From positions 248,001 to 312,000 of the forward strand of contig NZ_LPVF01000001.1 of the NCBI RefSeq assembly GCF_001517105.1: a stretch of 64,000 nucleotides of DNA, written 5' to 3'. The translations under genes and the position numbers were made by a program. The notes under the pieces were generated by a model. The model did no database searches and had not been told where the DNA came from. It saw only the letters and a program-made list of their open reading frames with translations. The first letter of the stretch is position 1, and the number at the start of each line of letters is the position of its first letter. This DNA comes from Bacillus halotolerans (lineage in GTDB: Bacteria > Bacillota > Bacilli > Bacillales > Bacillaceae). Below are positions 39,188-50,558 of this stretch, piece after piece.

Positions 39188-39829
39188 ATGGTGCTTCAGT
39201 ATACAGCGCTCGGAGATTCTTTAACGACGGGGAGAGGATCAGGGCTGTTTTCTGCAGGATTTGTCCAGCGCTTCAGAGACATGATGGAAGCCGATCTGAA
39301 ATCAAAAACAGCCGTATCGGTTTTCGCCAAATCCGGCCTTGATACAGAGGAAATCCTCGGGCTCCTGTCATATCCCTATGTGCAAAAACAAATTCAAGCC
39401 GCTGATATGATTACGATCACAGGGTGCGGAAATGATCTCATTGAATCTGTATTATCCTATCAATCTTCTCAGGATGAAACGATTTTCAGACGTGCGTCCG
39501 CGCATTGTCATGAGAATTTTGAAAAGATGATTGCCCAAATCGCCAACATCAAAGGGGCAGATCCATCACCTTACGCCATCCGTGTTTTTAATTTATACAA
39601 CCCGTTTCCCAGCATTGGCATTGCTGATCAATGGATTACTTCATTTAATTCGCATTTGAAAACGCTGGCATCAGCGCCTCATGTGAAAATCGCTGACGTT
39701 TACAGTGTCTTTAAAGGGAAAGAGCAGGAATACCTGTCTTTCGACGGTGTCCATCCGAATAGCAATGGCTATCAGGCAATGGCCGAAGTGCTCCAAGGAA
39801 TAGGTTATCGTGAATTATCAGTTTCATAA
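39188..39829 (+). CDS. lipC: Spore-associated phospholipase/lipase LipC
   Basis: A 213-residue GDSL/SGNH hydrolase: block [14 protein letters not shown] (nucleophile Ser), block [14 protein letters not shown] (Gly/Asn oxyanion), block [18 protein letters not shown] (Asp/His). B. subtilis LipC is a spore-coat lipolytic enzyme involved in germination with L-alanine and related nutrients. Ribosome site GTGGAGGAAAAATC. It stands 63 bases after kipR and ends in a terminator. Confidence 0.92.
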   Translation: MVLQYTALGDSLTTGRGSGLFSAGFVQRFRDMMEADLKSKTAVSVFAKSGLDTEEILGLLSYPYVQKQIQAADMITITGCGNDLIESVLSYQSSQDETIFRRASAHCHENFEKMIAQIANIKGADPSPYAIRVFNLYNPFPSIGIADQWITSFNSHLKTLASAPHVKIADVYSVFKGKEQEYLSFDGVHPNSNGYQAMAEVLQGIGYRELSVS

Positions 39830-39860
39830 AAAACGCGCCTAATCACTAGCGCGTTTTTTT
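39829..39860 (+). terminator. Terminator after lipC
   Basis: Arms AAAAACGCGC and GCGCGTTTTTTT around CTAATCACTA start at the stop codon. Confidence 0.9.
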
Positions 39861-40001
39861 ATATGAATTCAAATATTAAAAGAAACTTAAATTTCCCCGT
39901 CTCATGTTCTATATACAAAAAAAGTGCGCTAGAATAATGGAGGGCAAAGGCAAATATAGGCATAACGCTCAATATTTCGTATATAAGGAAGGATGGTCCT
40001 T

Positions 40002-40247
40002 TTGTTTCGCATTTTTAAAATGTCTTTTGCGGTTATCATTATCATACTGGCGCTTATCGCTTTTAACTATACGGAACACACCTCTGTTATCCAATCGGTC
40101 ATGCTCGTTTTTCTGGGAGCTGTCATGTTTATTCAGGGGCTTGAAGAACGCAAAAAAGAAAACGACAGCTCAGGAGCATTTAACATCTATACTGCCGTTT
40201 TCGTTTGGTCTGTTTCTCTCATCGGTTTTACGCTTTATATGATATAA
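40002..40247 (+). CDS. yczI: Small membrane protein YczI (DUF3953)
   Basis: An 81-residue protein with three hydrophobic segments (MSFAVIIIILALIAF, VIQSVMLVFLGAVMFIQGL, FVWSVSLIGFTLYMI) separated by a basic/acidic loop EERKKENDSS. It belongs to the DUF3953/YczI family, function unknown. TTG at 40002 is chosen: AAGGAAGGA ends 9 bases upstream, while the ATG at 39993 directly abuts that site and could not be used. It ends two bases before the convergent yczJ stop. Confidence 0.82.
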   Translation: MFRIFKMSFAVIIIILALIAFNYTEHTSVIQSVMLVFLGAVMFIQGLEERKKENDSSGAFNIYTAVFVWSVSLIGFTLYMI

Positions 40248-40249
40248 AT

Positions 40250-40540
40250 CTATGATACATCCAGAAAATGCTCAACCGTCGGGAACGGCGTATAGAACCG
40301 ATGCAGCAAGGCTTTCCACTCTTTGTACTCGGAAGACCCGCGAAAGCCTTCAGTGTGGTCCTCAAGCGTTTCCCACTCTACGAGCAGCAGGTACTTATGT
40401 GTTTCTTCCATACATTTTGATAAAGAATGTGTGATATAGCCCTTCATTCCGGCAATGATCGGCGCCGCCAGCCGGAACGCGTCCTCAAATTCTTGTTCAA
40501 GCCCCTCTTTAATATGAAGCATAGCTGCTTCTCTGACCAT
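40250..40540 (-). CDS. yczJ: Antibiotic biosynthesis monooxygenase-like protein YczJ
   Basis: A 96-residue ABM-fold protein (EAAMLHIKEGLEQEFEDAFRL, YLLLVEWETLEDHTEGFRGS, ALLHRFYTPFPTVEHF). It resembles heme-degrading or quinol monooxygenase relatives, but lacks obvious assigned catalytic residues; substrate unknown. AAAGAAGGGATCGC precedes the ATG. Convergent with yczI with 2 bases between stops. Confidence 0.88.
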   Translation of the reverse strand: MVREAAMLHIKEGLEQEFEDAFRLAAPIIAGMKGYITHSLSKCMEETHKYLLLVEWETLEDHTEGFRGSSEYKEWKALLHRFYTPFPTVEHFLDVS

Positions 40541-40690
40541 GCGATCCCTTCTTTCCTCTTTTCAAATAGTTTACAGGAAACGAAAGGAGATTTCTTCAAA
40601 ATCGATGAACCTTTTCCTTCATTTTCAAAAAAATCTTGCGCGTACTAATTCATTTAAGAGAAAATAACAAGTGGAAGGCAGGGGAAAGTC

Positions 40691-42697
40691 ATGTGTAAAA
40701 AGTGTATTCTACTATTATTTCTATGTATCGGGCTGATCGGATTAATCGGATGCTCCAAAACAGATTCACCAGAGGACCGAATGGAAGCATTCGTAAAACA
40801 GTGGAACGATCAGCAATTCGATGACATGTATCAAAGCCTGACCAAAGATGTAAAAAAAGAAATCTCCAAAAAGGATTTCGTCAGCAGATATAAAACCATC
40901 TATGAGCAGGCAGGCGTAAAAAATCTGAAAATCACTGCGGGAAAAGTGGACGAGGATGATAAAGACAATAAAACGATGAAGCACATCCCATACAAAGTCA
41001 GCATGGACACAAATGCGGGCAAAGTCAGCTTTAAAAATACCGCTGTGCTGAAAAAAGAAAAAACAGATGACGAGGAGTCATGGAATATAGATTGGGACCC
41101 ATCGTTTATTTTCAAGCAGCTGGCTGATGACAAAACCGTTCAAATCGCCAGCATTGAACCGAAACGCGGCCAAATCTACGATAAAAACGGGAAAGGCTTA
41201 GCCGTCAACACAGATGTTCCAGAAATCGGAATTATTCCCGGAGAACTTGGCGATAAAAAAGAAAAAGTCATAAAAGAGCTCGCGAAAAAACTGGATGTAA
41301 CTGAAGATGACATCAACCAGAAGCTGAAACAAAGCTGGGTCAAAGATGATTCATTCGTGCCGGTCAAAAAAGTAAAACCGGACGAAGAAAAGTTAGTGTC
41401 TGAAGTGACGTCATTAAAAGGCGTCACAAGAACAAATGTCAGCTCGCGCTATTATCCGTATGGCGAAAAAACAGCCCATCTGACAGGCTACGTTCGCGCG
41501 ATTACGGCGGAAGAACTGAAGAAAAAGAAAGACGGAACATACAGCGATACGTCAAACATCGGAATCGCAGGTCTTGAAAATGTGTATGAAGACAAGCTCA
41601 GAGGCACAACAGGATGGAAAATCTACGTTCCGCAAACCGGCGAAGTTATCGCTGAAACGAAAGCGAAAGACGGCGAGGATTTACATCTCACAATTGATAT
41701 CAAAACGCAAACAAAGCTTTATGACGAGCTGAGGGATGACAGCGGGGCGGCAGTCGCACTGCAGCCGCAGACAGGTGAAACACTGGCTCTTGTCAGCGCG
41801 CCTTCTTACGATCCAAACGGATTTATCTTCGGATGGAGCGATAAAGAATGGAAAAAACTAAACGAAGACAAAAACAACCCGTTTTCTGCGAAATTCAACA
41901 AAACATATGCACCAGGATCCACGATTAAACCGATCGCTGCTGCTATCGGCCTGAAAAACGGCACGCTTAAAGCCGCAGAGAAGAAAACAATCAAAGGGAA
42001 ACAGTGGCAGAAAGATTCAAGCTGGGGTGGCTATTCTGTTACACGAGTGTCTGACAGCTTAGAGCAAGTGGATTTAGAACATGCCCTGATCACATCAGAC
42101 AATATTTACTTTGCGCAAAACGCGCTCGATATGGGAGCGGACACCTTTACAAAAGGCATGAAAACATTTGGGTTTGCAGAGGATATCCCATTTGAATTCC
42201 CAGTCCAGCAATCGTCAATCGCAAACGACAAGCTTGACTCAGACATTTTGCTTGCGGATACAGGCTACGGACAGGGACAAATGCAAATGTCTCCGCTTCA
42301 CTTAGCGGCAGCTTACACGCCATTTGTCGATAATGGAGACCTTGTGAAACCGACGCTTATCAAGAAAGACTCACAAACCGCTGATGTCTGGCACAAACAA
42401 GTGCTCACGAAAGAAGGAGCCGCCGATATTACAAAAGGATTGAAAGGTGTAGTCGAAGATGAGCGCGGGTCAGCGTATCAGCCTGTCGTAAAAGGAATTA
42501 CTGTGGCTGGAAAAACGGGAACAGCCGAGCTGAAAAAATCAAAGGATGATAAAGACGGCACCGAAAATGGCTGGTTCGTCGGCTATGACTATAAAAACAA
42601 AGACCTGCTTGTCGCGATGATGATTCAAAATGTTCAAGATCACGGCGGCAGCCACTACGTAGTCGAAAAAGCAAAAAAGCAATTTCAATCGAAATAA
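40691..42697 (+). CDS. pbpC: Penicillin-binding protein 3, class B transpeptidase
   Basis: A 668-residue membrane-anchored PBP. The N-terminus has a lipobox-like LIGC at about 18-21, a MecA-type NTF2-like domain (about 25-145), a dimerisation domain (about 150-330) and the transpeptidase domain. Its active-site motifs are SxxK in YAPGSTIKP, SxN in TSDNIYFAQ and KTG in VAGKTGTAEL. It cross-links peptidoglycan outside the membrane. B. subtilis PBP3 is a low-affinity, MecA-like PBP that backs up PBP2B in septal synthesis. AAGGCAGGGGAAAGTC precedes ATG. No clear terminator lies between it and ycsN. Confidence 0.94.
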   Translation: MCKKCILLLFLCIGLIGLIGCSKTDSPEDRMEAFVKQWNDQQFDDMYQSLTKDVKKEISKKDFVSRYKTIYEQAGVKNLKITAGKVDEDDKDNKTMKHIPYKVSMDTNAGKVSFKNTAVLKKEKTDDEESWNIDWDPSFIFKQLADDKTVQIASIEPKRGQIYDKNGKGLAVNTDVPEIGIIPGELGDKKEKVIKELAKKLDVTEDDINQKLKQSWVKDDSFVPVKKVKPDEEKLVSEVTSLKGVTRTNVSSRYYPYGEKTAHLTGYVRAITAEELKKKKDGTYSDTSNIGIAGLENVYEDKLRGTTGWKIYVPQTGEVIAETKAKDGEDLHLTIDIKTQTKLYDELRDDSGAAVALQPQTGETLALVSAPSYDPNGFIFGWSDKEWKKLNEDKNNPFSAKFNKTYAPGSTIKPIAAAIGLKNGTLKAAEKKTIKGKQWQKDSSWGGYSVTRVSDSLEQVDLEHALITSDNIYFAQNALDMGADTFTKGMKTFGFAEDIPFEFPVQQSSIANDKLDSDILLADTGYGQGQMQMSPLHLAAAYTPFVDNGDLVKPTLIKKDSQTADVWHKQVLTKEGAADITKGLKGVVEDERGSAYQPVVKGITVAGKTGTAELKKSKDDKDGTENGWFVGYDYKNKDLLVAMMIQNVQDHGGSHYVVEKAKKQFQSK

Positions 42698-42794
42698 AAC
42701 CTTTTTAACGGGAGTGAAAGGGAAAAGGGCGTCTGAGGCCGAATGATCTAGTAAGGGGCAAAAACCCGGTTTATAAAGAAAAGAGGGATTTTGC

Positions 42795-43697
42795 ATGCAG
42801 CGTATTCATTTGGCGGAGGATCTTCAATTTTCAAGAGTGATACACGGGCTTTGGCGTCTGAATGAATGGAACTATTCAGACGCTGAGCTGCTCAGTCTCA
42901 TTGAGTGGTGTGTCGATCAAGGCATCACCACCTTTGATCATGCGGATATTTACGGGGGCTACACGTGCGAAAAAGGGTTTGGAAATGCTCTTGCCCTTTC
43001 ACCCGGATTAAGGGAAAATATAGAGCTGGTCACAAAATGCGGCATCGTTCTTGAATCACCTGAACGCCCTGCCCACAGATCGCACCATTATAATACAAGC
43101 AAAACACACATTCTCGCGTCTGTTGAACAGTCGCTTTTGAATCTCAGAACGGATTATATCGATGTGCTGCTGATTCACAGACCGGACCCGCTCATGGACC
43201 CGGAAGGAGTGGCTGAGGCGTTTCATGCGCTGAAAAGCTCCGGCAAAGTCAGATATTTCGGTGTGTCGAACTTTAAAGGCCATCAATATCGGATGCTGGA
43301 ATCGTATCTGCCTGAAAAGCTTGTCACCAATCAGATTGAGCTTTCCGCATATGAATTAGAAAATATTCAGGACGGCACATTGAACCTGTGTCAGGAAAAA
43401 CGGATTTCTCCGATGGCCTGGTCGCCGCTTGCAGGCGGTAAAGTATTTGCCGGAAACACGGAAAAAGATCGGCGCATTCGCACGGCGCTTGAAACTGTTC
43501 AGGCTGAAATCGGTGCCGCCTCATTGGACGAGGTGATGTACGCATGGCTGTTCACGCATCCGGCCGGCATCATGCCGATTGTCGGAAGCGGAAAACGAGA
43601 GCGTATTTCCGCCGCGGTAAACGCCTTGGCGTATAAGCTTGATCAGGATCAGTGGTTCCGTATTTATACAGCCGTACAAGGCCGCGATATACCATAA
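42795..43697 (+). CDS. ycsN: Aldo-keto reductase YcsN
   Basis: A 300-residue aldo/keto reductase (YdhF-like subgroup): VIHGLWRLNEW, catalytic Asp/Tyr region TFDHADIYGGYTCEKGFG, Lys in ELVTKCGIVLE, HRPDPLMDPEGVAEAF, FGVSNFKGHQ, and the NADP-binding tail PIVGSGKRERI. Probably reduces aldehydes or ketones with NADPH; physiological substrate unknown. AAAGAGGGATTTTGC precedes the ATG. A terminator follows. Confidence 0.9.
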   Translation: MQRIHLAEDLQFSRVIHGLWRLNEWNYSDAELLSLIEWCVDQGITTFDHADIYGGYTCEKGFGNALALSPGLRENIELVTKCGIVLESPERPAHRSHHYNTSKTHILASVEQSLLNLRTDYIDVLLIHRPDPLMDPEGVAEAFHALKSSGKVRYFGVSNFKGHQYRMLESYLPEKLVTNQIELSAYELENIQDGTLNLCQEKRISPMAWSPLAGGKVFAGNTEKDRRIRTALETVQAEIGAASLDEVMYAWLFTHPAGIMPIVGSGKRERISAAVNALAYKLDQDQWFRIYTAVQGRDIP

Positions 43698-43700
43698 AGA

Positions 43701-43731
43701 AAAAGCATCAGCATAACGGCTGATGCTTTTT
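43701..43731 (+). terminator. Terminator after ycsN
   Basis: Arms AAAAGCATCAGC and GCTGATGCTTTTT around ATAACG. Confidence 0.9.
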
Positions 43732-43736
43732 CAATA

Positions 43737-43802
43737 TTGTCACACCGCTTAGTGCCAAATTCCCATTTATAAGTGATTGAATCCTGTTTGAAAGCGTTTT
43801 AT
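43737..43802 (+). promoter_or_regulatory. mtlR control region: MtlR-like operator and cre
   Basis: TTGTCACA at 43737 and AGTGCCAA at 43751-43758 are the two halves of an MtlR-type operator, but with a spacer of 6 rather than the 4 seen before mtlA. A cre site TGAAAGCGTTTTAT at 43789-43802 is well conserved. This implies autoregulation by MtlR and catabolite control by CcpA. Confidence 0.75.
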
Positions 43803-43887
43803 ATTAATAAAGAAAACCTCTTTTTTTCCTCTTCCTATATCTCCATGCGACTTCATCCGCACATCACGAATGTCTGGAGGCCTTTTT

Positions 43888-45972
43888 ATGTATATGACTG
43901 CAAGAGAACAAAAGCTTTTAAAGCATTTATTATTACTGAACCGGTATGTAACCGTAACGGAGCTGGCTGAGCTGATGGAAGTGAGCACCAGAACCATTCA
44001 CAGGGAGCTGAAATCAATCAAGCCGCTGATGGAGACTATGGGGCTCAAGCTCGATAAACAGCCCGGCAAAGGTTTGAAGGCGGTAGGAAATCCCGAAGAT
44101 AAACAAAAGCTGCTCACCGAGCTGTCACATGAACAGCATGAATACAGCGCCGACGAACGAAAACTGCTGATACTCTGTTCGCTATTGGAGTCCCAAGAAC
44201 CAGTGAAACTGTACACGCTCGCTCATGATCTGCAAGTCACCAATGCTACGGTCAGCTACGATTTAGATGAGCTGGAGAAATGGATTTCTCCGTTCGGGTT
44301 GACACTGATCCGAAAAAGAGGCTTTGGCATCCAGCTGATGGGGCCGGAGAACGCGAAACGAAAAATTGTCGGCAATCTGATTGTGAACCGCCTCGATATC
44401 CAAATGTTTTTGGAAGCGGTTGAATTAAACATTAAAGGAAAAGCCGATTCCTCCGAGAAGATGTTCGGGGTTGTCAGCAAAGGCGAGCTGTTAAAAATGG
44501 AGCGGATTTTATTCCAGCTGAAAGAAAAAATCGCATTTTCTCTATCTGACAGCTCCTATATAGCGCTTGTCGTTCATCTGACGTTTGCGATCGAACGCAT
44601 TAAACTGGGCGAAACGATCAGCATGGAAGAGAGCGATCTTGGCGAACTCAAGAGTGCAAAAGAATACAGCTCCGCTCTGGAAATCGCGGGCGAGCTTGAA
44701 CGTGCTTTCGGCGTGACGATCCCGGAAGCGGAGGTCGGCTATATTACGATCCACCTGCGAAGCGCCAACCGCAAATACAAAACAGAATACAGAGCGCAGG
44801 AAATAGAGCTCGAAACAGCCTTGCAAACAAAACGGCTGATCGCTTTTATTTCAGAAAAAATCAGAATGGATCTGACGAAAAACTACTCTTTATATGAAGG
44901 ATTGATTGCCCATTTGGAGCCGGCCATCAGCCGCATGAAAGAAAACATCGACATCTATAATCCAATGAAGGAACAGATCAAGCGCGATTATTTTCTGCTG
45001 TATATGGCGATAGAAGAGGGCGTAGAAAAATTTTTCCCGGACATGTCCTTTTCTGATGATGAAATCGCCTTTATCGTTCTTCACTTCGGTTCAGCGCTTG
45101 AAATCAAAAAAGAAGAAGCAAAAGTGAAAGCGCTTGTTGTCTGCTCAAGCGGAATCGGTTCTTCGAAAATGCTTGCTTCGAGATTGAAGAAAGAGCTGCC
45201 TGAAATTGAATCGTTTGATATGTCATCACTGATCGAGCTGAAGGACCGCGACACTCATGCCTATGATATGATTGTGTCCACTGTGCCGATCCCTTATCAA
45301 AACATCGATTATATTATGGTCAGCCCGCTTTTAAATGAGGAAGACGCAAACCAGGTGAAGCAGTATATCAAGCGGAAAATCCCGCTCATTCTTGAGAAAA
45401 AAAGAAGCCCGAAGGAAGAAACGCGGCAAGCCGACATCCCTGACATGCTGGCAGCGGCGGAGAGCGTGGGACGATACATGGCGGTGATTCAAGACGTCTT
45501 GCGCCATTTTTCACTTACTAAAATGAAAACAAAGCCGGATCACGGCATGCTGCTGTTTGAGCTTTTTCAACAGCTGAAAAAGGATGGCCTCATCCGAGAT
45601 CCGAAAAAAGCGGCGGATTGCCTTGCAGAACGCGAAAAACAAGGGGGATTGGGCATACCGGGTACAAACATGGCGCTGTATCATCTCAAAAATGATCATA
45701 TCGTCCTGCCTTTTTTCAAAATGTATGACCTCAGCACATCTTTTGAAGTCAATGGCATGGACGGAAATACCCTCGATATGACAAGAATTCTCGTCATGAT
45801 GGCGCCGGCCGCATTATCAGCTGAAGGATCAGAGATTTTGAGTGCGATCAGCTCTGCCATTATTGAAAGCGGAGAAAGCATGGCGGGCTTTCAGGAGGAA
45901 GGGGAACGAGAACTGTATCAGCGATTAAACCGCATCTTTTTCACATGGATGAAAGAAAAAAACATCCCGTAA
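43888..45972 (+). CDS. mtlR: Mannitol operon activator MtlR
   Basis: A 694-residue PRD-containing activator: DeoR-type helix-turn-helix (about 1-60), second HTH (about 85-140), PRD1 and PRD2 (about 185-400), an EIIB(Gat)-like domain with Cys in [16 protein letters not shown] (about 412-500) and an EIIA(Mtl)-like domain (about 545-690, [16 protein letters not shown]). It activates mtlAFD when PRD2 is phosphorylated by HPr and the EIIB-like domain is dephosphorylated. The Met with TGGAGGCCTTTTT upstream is chosen, giving the standard length. It is 14 kb from mtlAFD, as in B. subtilis. Confidence 0.95.
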   Translation: MYMTAREQKLLKHLLLLNRYVTVTELAELMEVSTRTIHRELKSIKPLMETMGLKLDKQPGKGLKAVGNPEDKQKLLTELSHEQHEYSADERKLLILCSLLESQEPVKLYTLAHDLQVTNATVSYDLDELEKWISPFGLTLIRKRGFGIQLMGPENAKRKIVGNLIVNRLDIQMFLEAVELNIKGKADSSEKMFGVVSKGELLKMERILFQLKEKIAFSLSDSSYIALVVHLTFAIERIKLGETISMEESDLGELKSAKEYSSALEIAGELERAFGVTIPEAEVGYITIHLRSANRKYKTEYRAQEIELETALQTKRLIAFISEKIRMDLTKNYSLYEGLIAHLEPAISRMKENIDIYNPMKEQIKRDYFLLYMAIEEGVEKFFPDMSFSDDEIAFIVLHFGSALEIKKEEAKVKALVVCSSGIGSSKMLASRLKKELPEIESFDMSSLIELKDRDTHAYDMIVSTVPIPYQNIDYIMVSPLLNEEDANQVKQYIKRKIPLILEKKRSPKEETRQADIPDMLAAAESVGRYMAVIQDVLRHFSLTKMKTKPDHGMLLFELFQQLKKDGLIRDPKKAADCLAEREKQGGLGIPGTNMALYHLKNDHIVLPFFKMYDLSTSFEVNGMDGNTLDMTRILVMMAPAALSAEGSEILSAISSAIIESGESMAGFQEEGERELYQRLNRIFFTWMKEKNIP

Positions 45973-45982
45973 TCACCCATTT

Positions 45983-46010
45983 CACACGCCAAAAAAAGGC
46001 GTGTGTTTTT
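45983..46010 (+). terminator. Terminator after mtlR
   Basis: Perfect eight-base arms CACACGCC and GGCGTGTG around seven A, then five T. Confidence 0.88.
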
Positions 46011-46182
46011 GTATGGATGCAGCACAAAATAAAAAAATGCGGGACTATTTTATCATTCTGTAATGGAATAATTCCAAAATGAAATAGTTTTACAAGTTAT
46101 CTTTTTTGGGTTAAAATGGGTGAGGTAAGGAAGACAATCTAACAAATTATTGAAGATTCAAGAGAATATAGGAGATGACAAT

Positions 46183-47694
46183 ATGGAAACATTACAGCAT
46201 CTGATTCTGCATGACATGCCGGATAGCGAAGATATAGAAGCTGTAAAAAGCGGAGCCCACACACTGACATATGCAGCATATCACAAACGGATCAATCAGC
46301 TGGCGAATGCTCTGCTTCAAAAAGGAATTCAAAAAGGCGACCGTGTGGCTTTGCTTTGCAAAAATGGCCACCCCGCATCAACCATTATGTTTGCCGCACT
46401 TGAAATCGGGGCCGTTGTAGTGCCCGTCAGCTGGCAGCTGAAACCATACGAGATGACAGGCATTTTAAAAGCAAGTGAACCGAAAGCATTGTTTTACGGA
46501 ACGGAATTTAAAGAGATAATGGATGAAGTGCTGCCTGAGCTGTCTTCTGTGCGTTTGATCATGGAAACAGGAACAGCGTATGAGACGTCTCCAGTGTTTG
46601 AGGCGCTTTTTGCAGGCCCTGATCATTTGCCGGAAGCAGAAACGGTTTCTCCGGATGATACAGCGCTTCTGATGTTTACGTCAGGGACAACAGGAAATCC
46701 GAAAAGATGCATGATCACCCATGGCGGTATATACAATTACGTATCAAAGTCAAATAGCTCAAGCGCACGAATGAAAAATCTGCGTTTTCTTGCGTGCCAC
46801 CCGATTTATCATACGAGTGCGCTTATTTGTATCATGCTTGGAACGTTTGCGGGAACCACGTTTATTTTTACAAAGGATCAAGATCCCGTTCGTATGCTGA
46901 AGGTTATTGAAGAGGAAAAAATTCAAACGATTATGGCCCTTCCTGTGTTTTACACTTATTTGCTTGAGGCGTGGGAAGAACATCAAACCGATCTGTCCTC
47001 GCTCATCATTTTAATGACAGGCGGAACAAAAGTGCCTAGCAGCCTGATTCAGCGGTATCTTGATATCGGCATCCAGCTCGCTCACGGTTACGGAAGCACA
47101 GAAGCTTGGGGAATCAGCACATGGGTTCCTGAAATGGGAATGGATAAAGCGGCCTCTGCCGGTAAACCCGTTGCTGATGTTCAAGTCAAGGTAGAAAATC
47201 CTGAGACGAGAGAAGAGCTGCCGCAAGGTGAAATCGGAGAAATCGTTGTCCACAGCCCATTCTTATTTAAAGGCTATGAGGAAAACCCTGAAGCGACAGC
47301 AAAAGTGCTGCAAAACGGCTGGTTCAGAACCGGAGATTCCGGCTACTTGGATGAGGACGGCTTTATCTTCATCACCGGACGCTACAAGGATGTCATTATT
47401 TACGGAGGCGACAATGTCTATCCTGATCAGGTGGAAGAAGTCATCCAGCAGATCCCGGGCATCCTTGAAACAGCAGTGGTCGGGATACCGGATCAGCTGT
47501 ACGGAGAAAAACCAAAAGCCTTTATCGTCACTAACGGCACTCAGGAAATAACTGAAGCGGATGTCATTGCATTTTGTAAAGAACGCTTGTCCGCTTACAA
47601 AATTCCTGAAATCGAATTCGTAAAGGAACTTCCGAAAAATAATCTCGGCAAAGTGAAAAAAGACGTCTTGCGCAAGCAAGCCGTACATTCATAA
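46183..47694 (+). CDS. ydaB: Acyl-CoA ligase (AMP-forming) YdaB
   Basis: A 503-residue ANL-superfamily enzyme: P-loop-like LLMFTSGTTGNPKRCMITH, adenine motif HGYGSTEAWGIS, GWFRTGDSGYLDEDGFIFITGR and the catalytic Lys near the C-terminus in PKNNLGKVKKDVL. It activates a carboxylic acid as an acyl adenylate and probably loads it on CoA; the acid is unknown. ATAGGAGATGACAAT precedes the chosen ATG. It ends at a terminator shared with convergent ydaC. Confidence 0.9.
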   Translation: METLQHLILHDMPDSEDIEAVKSGAHTLTYAAYHKRINQLANALLQKGIQKGDRVALLCKNGHPASTIMFAALEIGAVVVPVSWQLKPYEMTGILKASEPKALFYGTEFKEIMDEVLPELSSVRLIMETGTAYETSPVFEALFAGPDHLPEAETVSPDDTALLMFTSGTTGNPKRCMITHGGIYNYVSKSNSSSARMKNLRFLACHPIYHTSALICIMLGTFAGTTFIFTKDQDPVRMLKVIEEEKIQTIMALPVFYTYLLEAWEEHQTDLSSLIILMTGGTKVPSSLIQRYLDIGIQLAHGYGSTEAWGISTWVPEMGMDKAASAGKPVADVQVKVENPETREELPQGEIGEIVVHSPFLFKGYEENPEATAKVLQNGWFRTGDSGYLDEDGFIFITGRYKDVIIYGGDNVYPDQVEEVIQQIPGILETAVVGIPDQLYGEKPKAFIVTNGTQEITEADVIAFCKERLSAYKIPEIEFVKELPKNNLGKVKKDVLRKQAVHS

Positions 47695-47697
47695 CAG

Positions 47698-47730
47698 AAA
47701 AAGCCCGTCATTTATGTGACGGGCTTTTTT
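47698..47730 (+). terminator. Bidirectional terminator between ydaB and ydaC
   Basis: Perfect twelve-base arms AAAAGCCCGTCA and TGACGGGCTTTT around TTTATG; A and T runs on both sides. Confidence 0.92.
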
Positions 47731-48308
47731 GCGGTTGCACAGACTGAAAGCTCAGGTTTAATGTCTTTATATTGGATATCAATGTCTTTGAAGCCTGCCG
47801 TTTTCAGGTCAGCAAGCATCTGTTTTCCGAACGATTCAGTTTTCTCGGGACCGGCATCTGCTTCCCGGGGCTGCATCGTAATAGCTGCTTTGCCGCCGGA
47901 TTTTAATGCTTGAAAAATCTGTTTGATGCCTTCTTGCTGGTCTTTCCAAATCGTGTAGTTGTTAACGGAAATGACTTTATCGTAATACGCGGCGGGGAGG
48001 GGGAACGTTTCAATGCTGCCCTGTATCAGGCGAACACGGTCTGTTTTTAATCTGTGTGCAGCCAGCTTCAGCATAGCCTCTGATACATCAATCCCATGAA
48101 TATGAACGCTCTTTTCGCGTTTCAGCATCTGCTTTATGCAGTATCCCGGTCCAAAACCGACTTCTAGAATGCGGTCTCCGCGTGTTAAGCCAAGCTGATC
48201 TATTGTCCACTGATTCAGTGTTTTATTTTCAGCAGCCATGATGTATCCGGCAAGTATGCCGAACATCCCCTTCGGTCTGCTGAATTTTTTAGAAAGCATG
48301 TTAATCAT
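47712..48308 (-). CDS. ydaC: Class I SAM-dependent methyltransferase YdaC
   Basis: A 198-residue methyltransferase: SAM-binding ILEVGFGPGYCIKQML (motif I), HIHGIDVSEAMLKLA (motif II), IQGSIETFPLPAAYYDKVISVN (motifs III-IV). The substrate is not evident. AAAAGGAGGTTGCTGA lies directly before the chosen ATG. The 3' end overlaps the shared terminator. Confidence 0.87.
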   Translation of the reverse strand: MINMLSKKFSRPKGMFGILAGYIMAAENKTLNQWTIDQLGLTRGDRILEVGFGPGYCIKQMLKREKSVHIHGIDVSEAMLKLAAHRLKTDRVRLIQGSIETFPLPAAYYDKVISVNNYTIWKDQQEGIKQIFQALKSGGKAAITMQPREADAGPEKTESFGKQMLADLKTAGFKDIDIQYKDIKPELSVCATAKKPVT

Positions 48309-48395
48309 TCAGCAACCTCCTTTTCACATCATTTTCCTCCTTGCGTTTCATGTGAAACATTTTTCTGATAAAGCATTCCGAAGGTGCTCATCCAT

Positions 48396-48421
48396 GTTTA
48401 CCCAGAGTATGCACGAGGTAC
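48396..48421 (+). promoter_or_regulatory. Candidate SigB promoter of ydaD
   Basis: GTTTAC at 48396-48401, a 14-base spacer and AGGTAC at 48416-48421 resemble the SigB pattern (GTTTAA/GGGTAT). ydaD and ydaE are established members of the SigB general-stress regulon. The -10 match is imperfect. Confidence 0.55.
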
Positions 48422-48460
48422 ACAACAAATAGACATGAAAAACAAAGGAGGAGAATCATC

Positions 48461-49837
<1,377 letters not shown>

Positions 49838-49839
<2 letters not shown>

Positions 49840-49870
49840 GGATGAGGCTTAAAAAGCCCATCCTTTTTTT
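49838..49870 (+). terminator. Terminator after ydaE
   Basis: Arms AAGGATGAGGCTT and AAGCCCATCCTT with one mismatch, then seven T. Confidence 0.88.
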
Positions 49871-49929
49871 ATATTGAAAAAAACGGAAATACCGTTATAA
49901 TGGGTAAAAAAGGAAAGAGGGCGAGGGAG

Positions 49930-50481
49930 ATGTTCACCTGCAGTGTAAACGAGCACATTACCATCCGGTTATTGGAGCCAAAGGATGCGGATCGGCTGGC
50001 AGCGATCATTCATGAGAACCAACAGCGAATCAGCCAATGGCTATTCTGGGCTGAAAATCCAAGTGATGCCGAAACGTACAGGGAAACCCTCATTCCCGAT
50101 TGGCGGCGTCAGTATGCTGACCTGAACGGAATCGAAGCGGGGATTCTGTATGACGGCAGCTTGTGCGGCATGATTGGCCTGCATAACCTTGACCAAGTGA
50201 ATAAAAAAGCGGAAATTGGCTATTGGATTGACGGGGAATACGAAGGAAAAGGCATTATCACTGCCGCCTGCCGGGCACTCATCACATATGCTTTTCAGGA
50301 CCTGGAATTGAATCGGGTTGCCATCTGCGCGGCTGCCGGAAATCACAAAAGCAGAGCGATCCCGGAGCGCCTCGGCTTTCAAGAGGAAAGAACAGCAAGG
50401 GAAGGCATATTCATTAAAGGCAAGTTCCACGATCTCGTCTATTACAGTCTGTTAAAGCGTGAATGGGAAGCAGAAAAATAA
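49930..50481 (+). CDS. ydaF: RimJ/RimL-type N-acetyltransferase YdaF
   Basis: A 183-residue GNAT: acceptor region ITIRLLEPKDADRLAAI, central strand KAEIGYWIDGEYEGKGIITAAC carrying the acetyl-CoA pyrophosphate loop, and LNRVAICAAAGNHKSRAIPERLGF. Related to ribosomal-protein Ser/Ala N-acetyltransferases, so a ribosomal or other protein N-terminus is the likely substrate. The Met of MFTCSVNEH (after GAGGGCGAGGGAG) is chosen over an upstream ATG; this gives the family's usual length. Confidence 0.9.
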   Translation: MFTCSVNEHITIRLLEPKDADRLAAIIHENQQRISQWLFWAENPSDAETYRETLIPDWRRQYADLNGIEAGILYDGSLCGMIGLHNLDQVNKKAEIGYWIDGEYEGKGIITAACRALITYAFQDLELNRVAICAAAGNHKSRAIPERLGFQEERTAREGIFIKGKFHDLVYYSLLKREWEAEK

Positions 50482-50496
50482 AGAGCGCATTTTCTT

Positions 50497-50522
50497 GTTT
50501 AAATCGTTCCCGGATGTGGAAA
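50497..50522 (+). promoter_or_regulatory. Candidate SigB promoter of ydaG
   Basis: GTTTAA at 50497-50502, a 14-base spacer and TGGAAA at 50517-50522 fit the SigB pattern. ydaG is a known SigB-dependent gene. Confidence 0.6.
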
Positions 50523-50558
50523 AGTAACAGCGGAGACGTTAAAAAGGAGTGATTCGAG

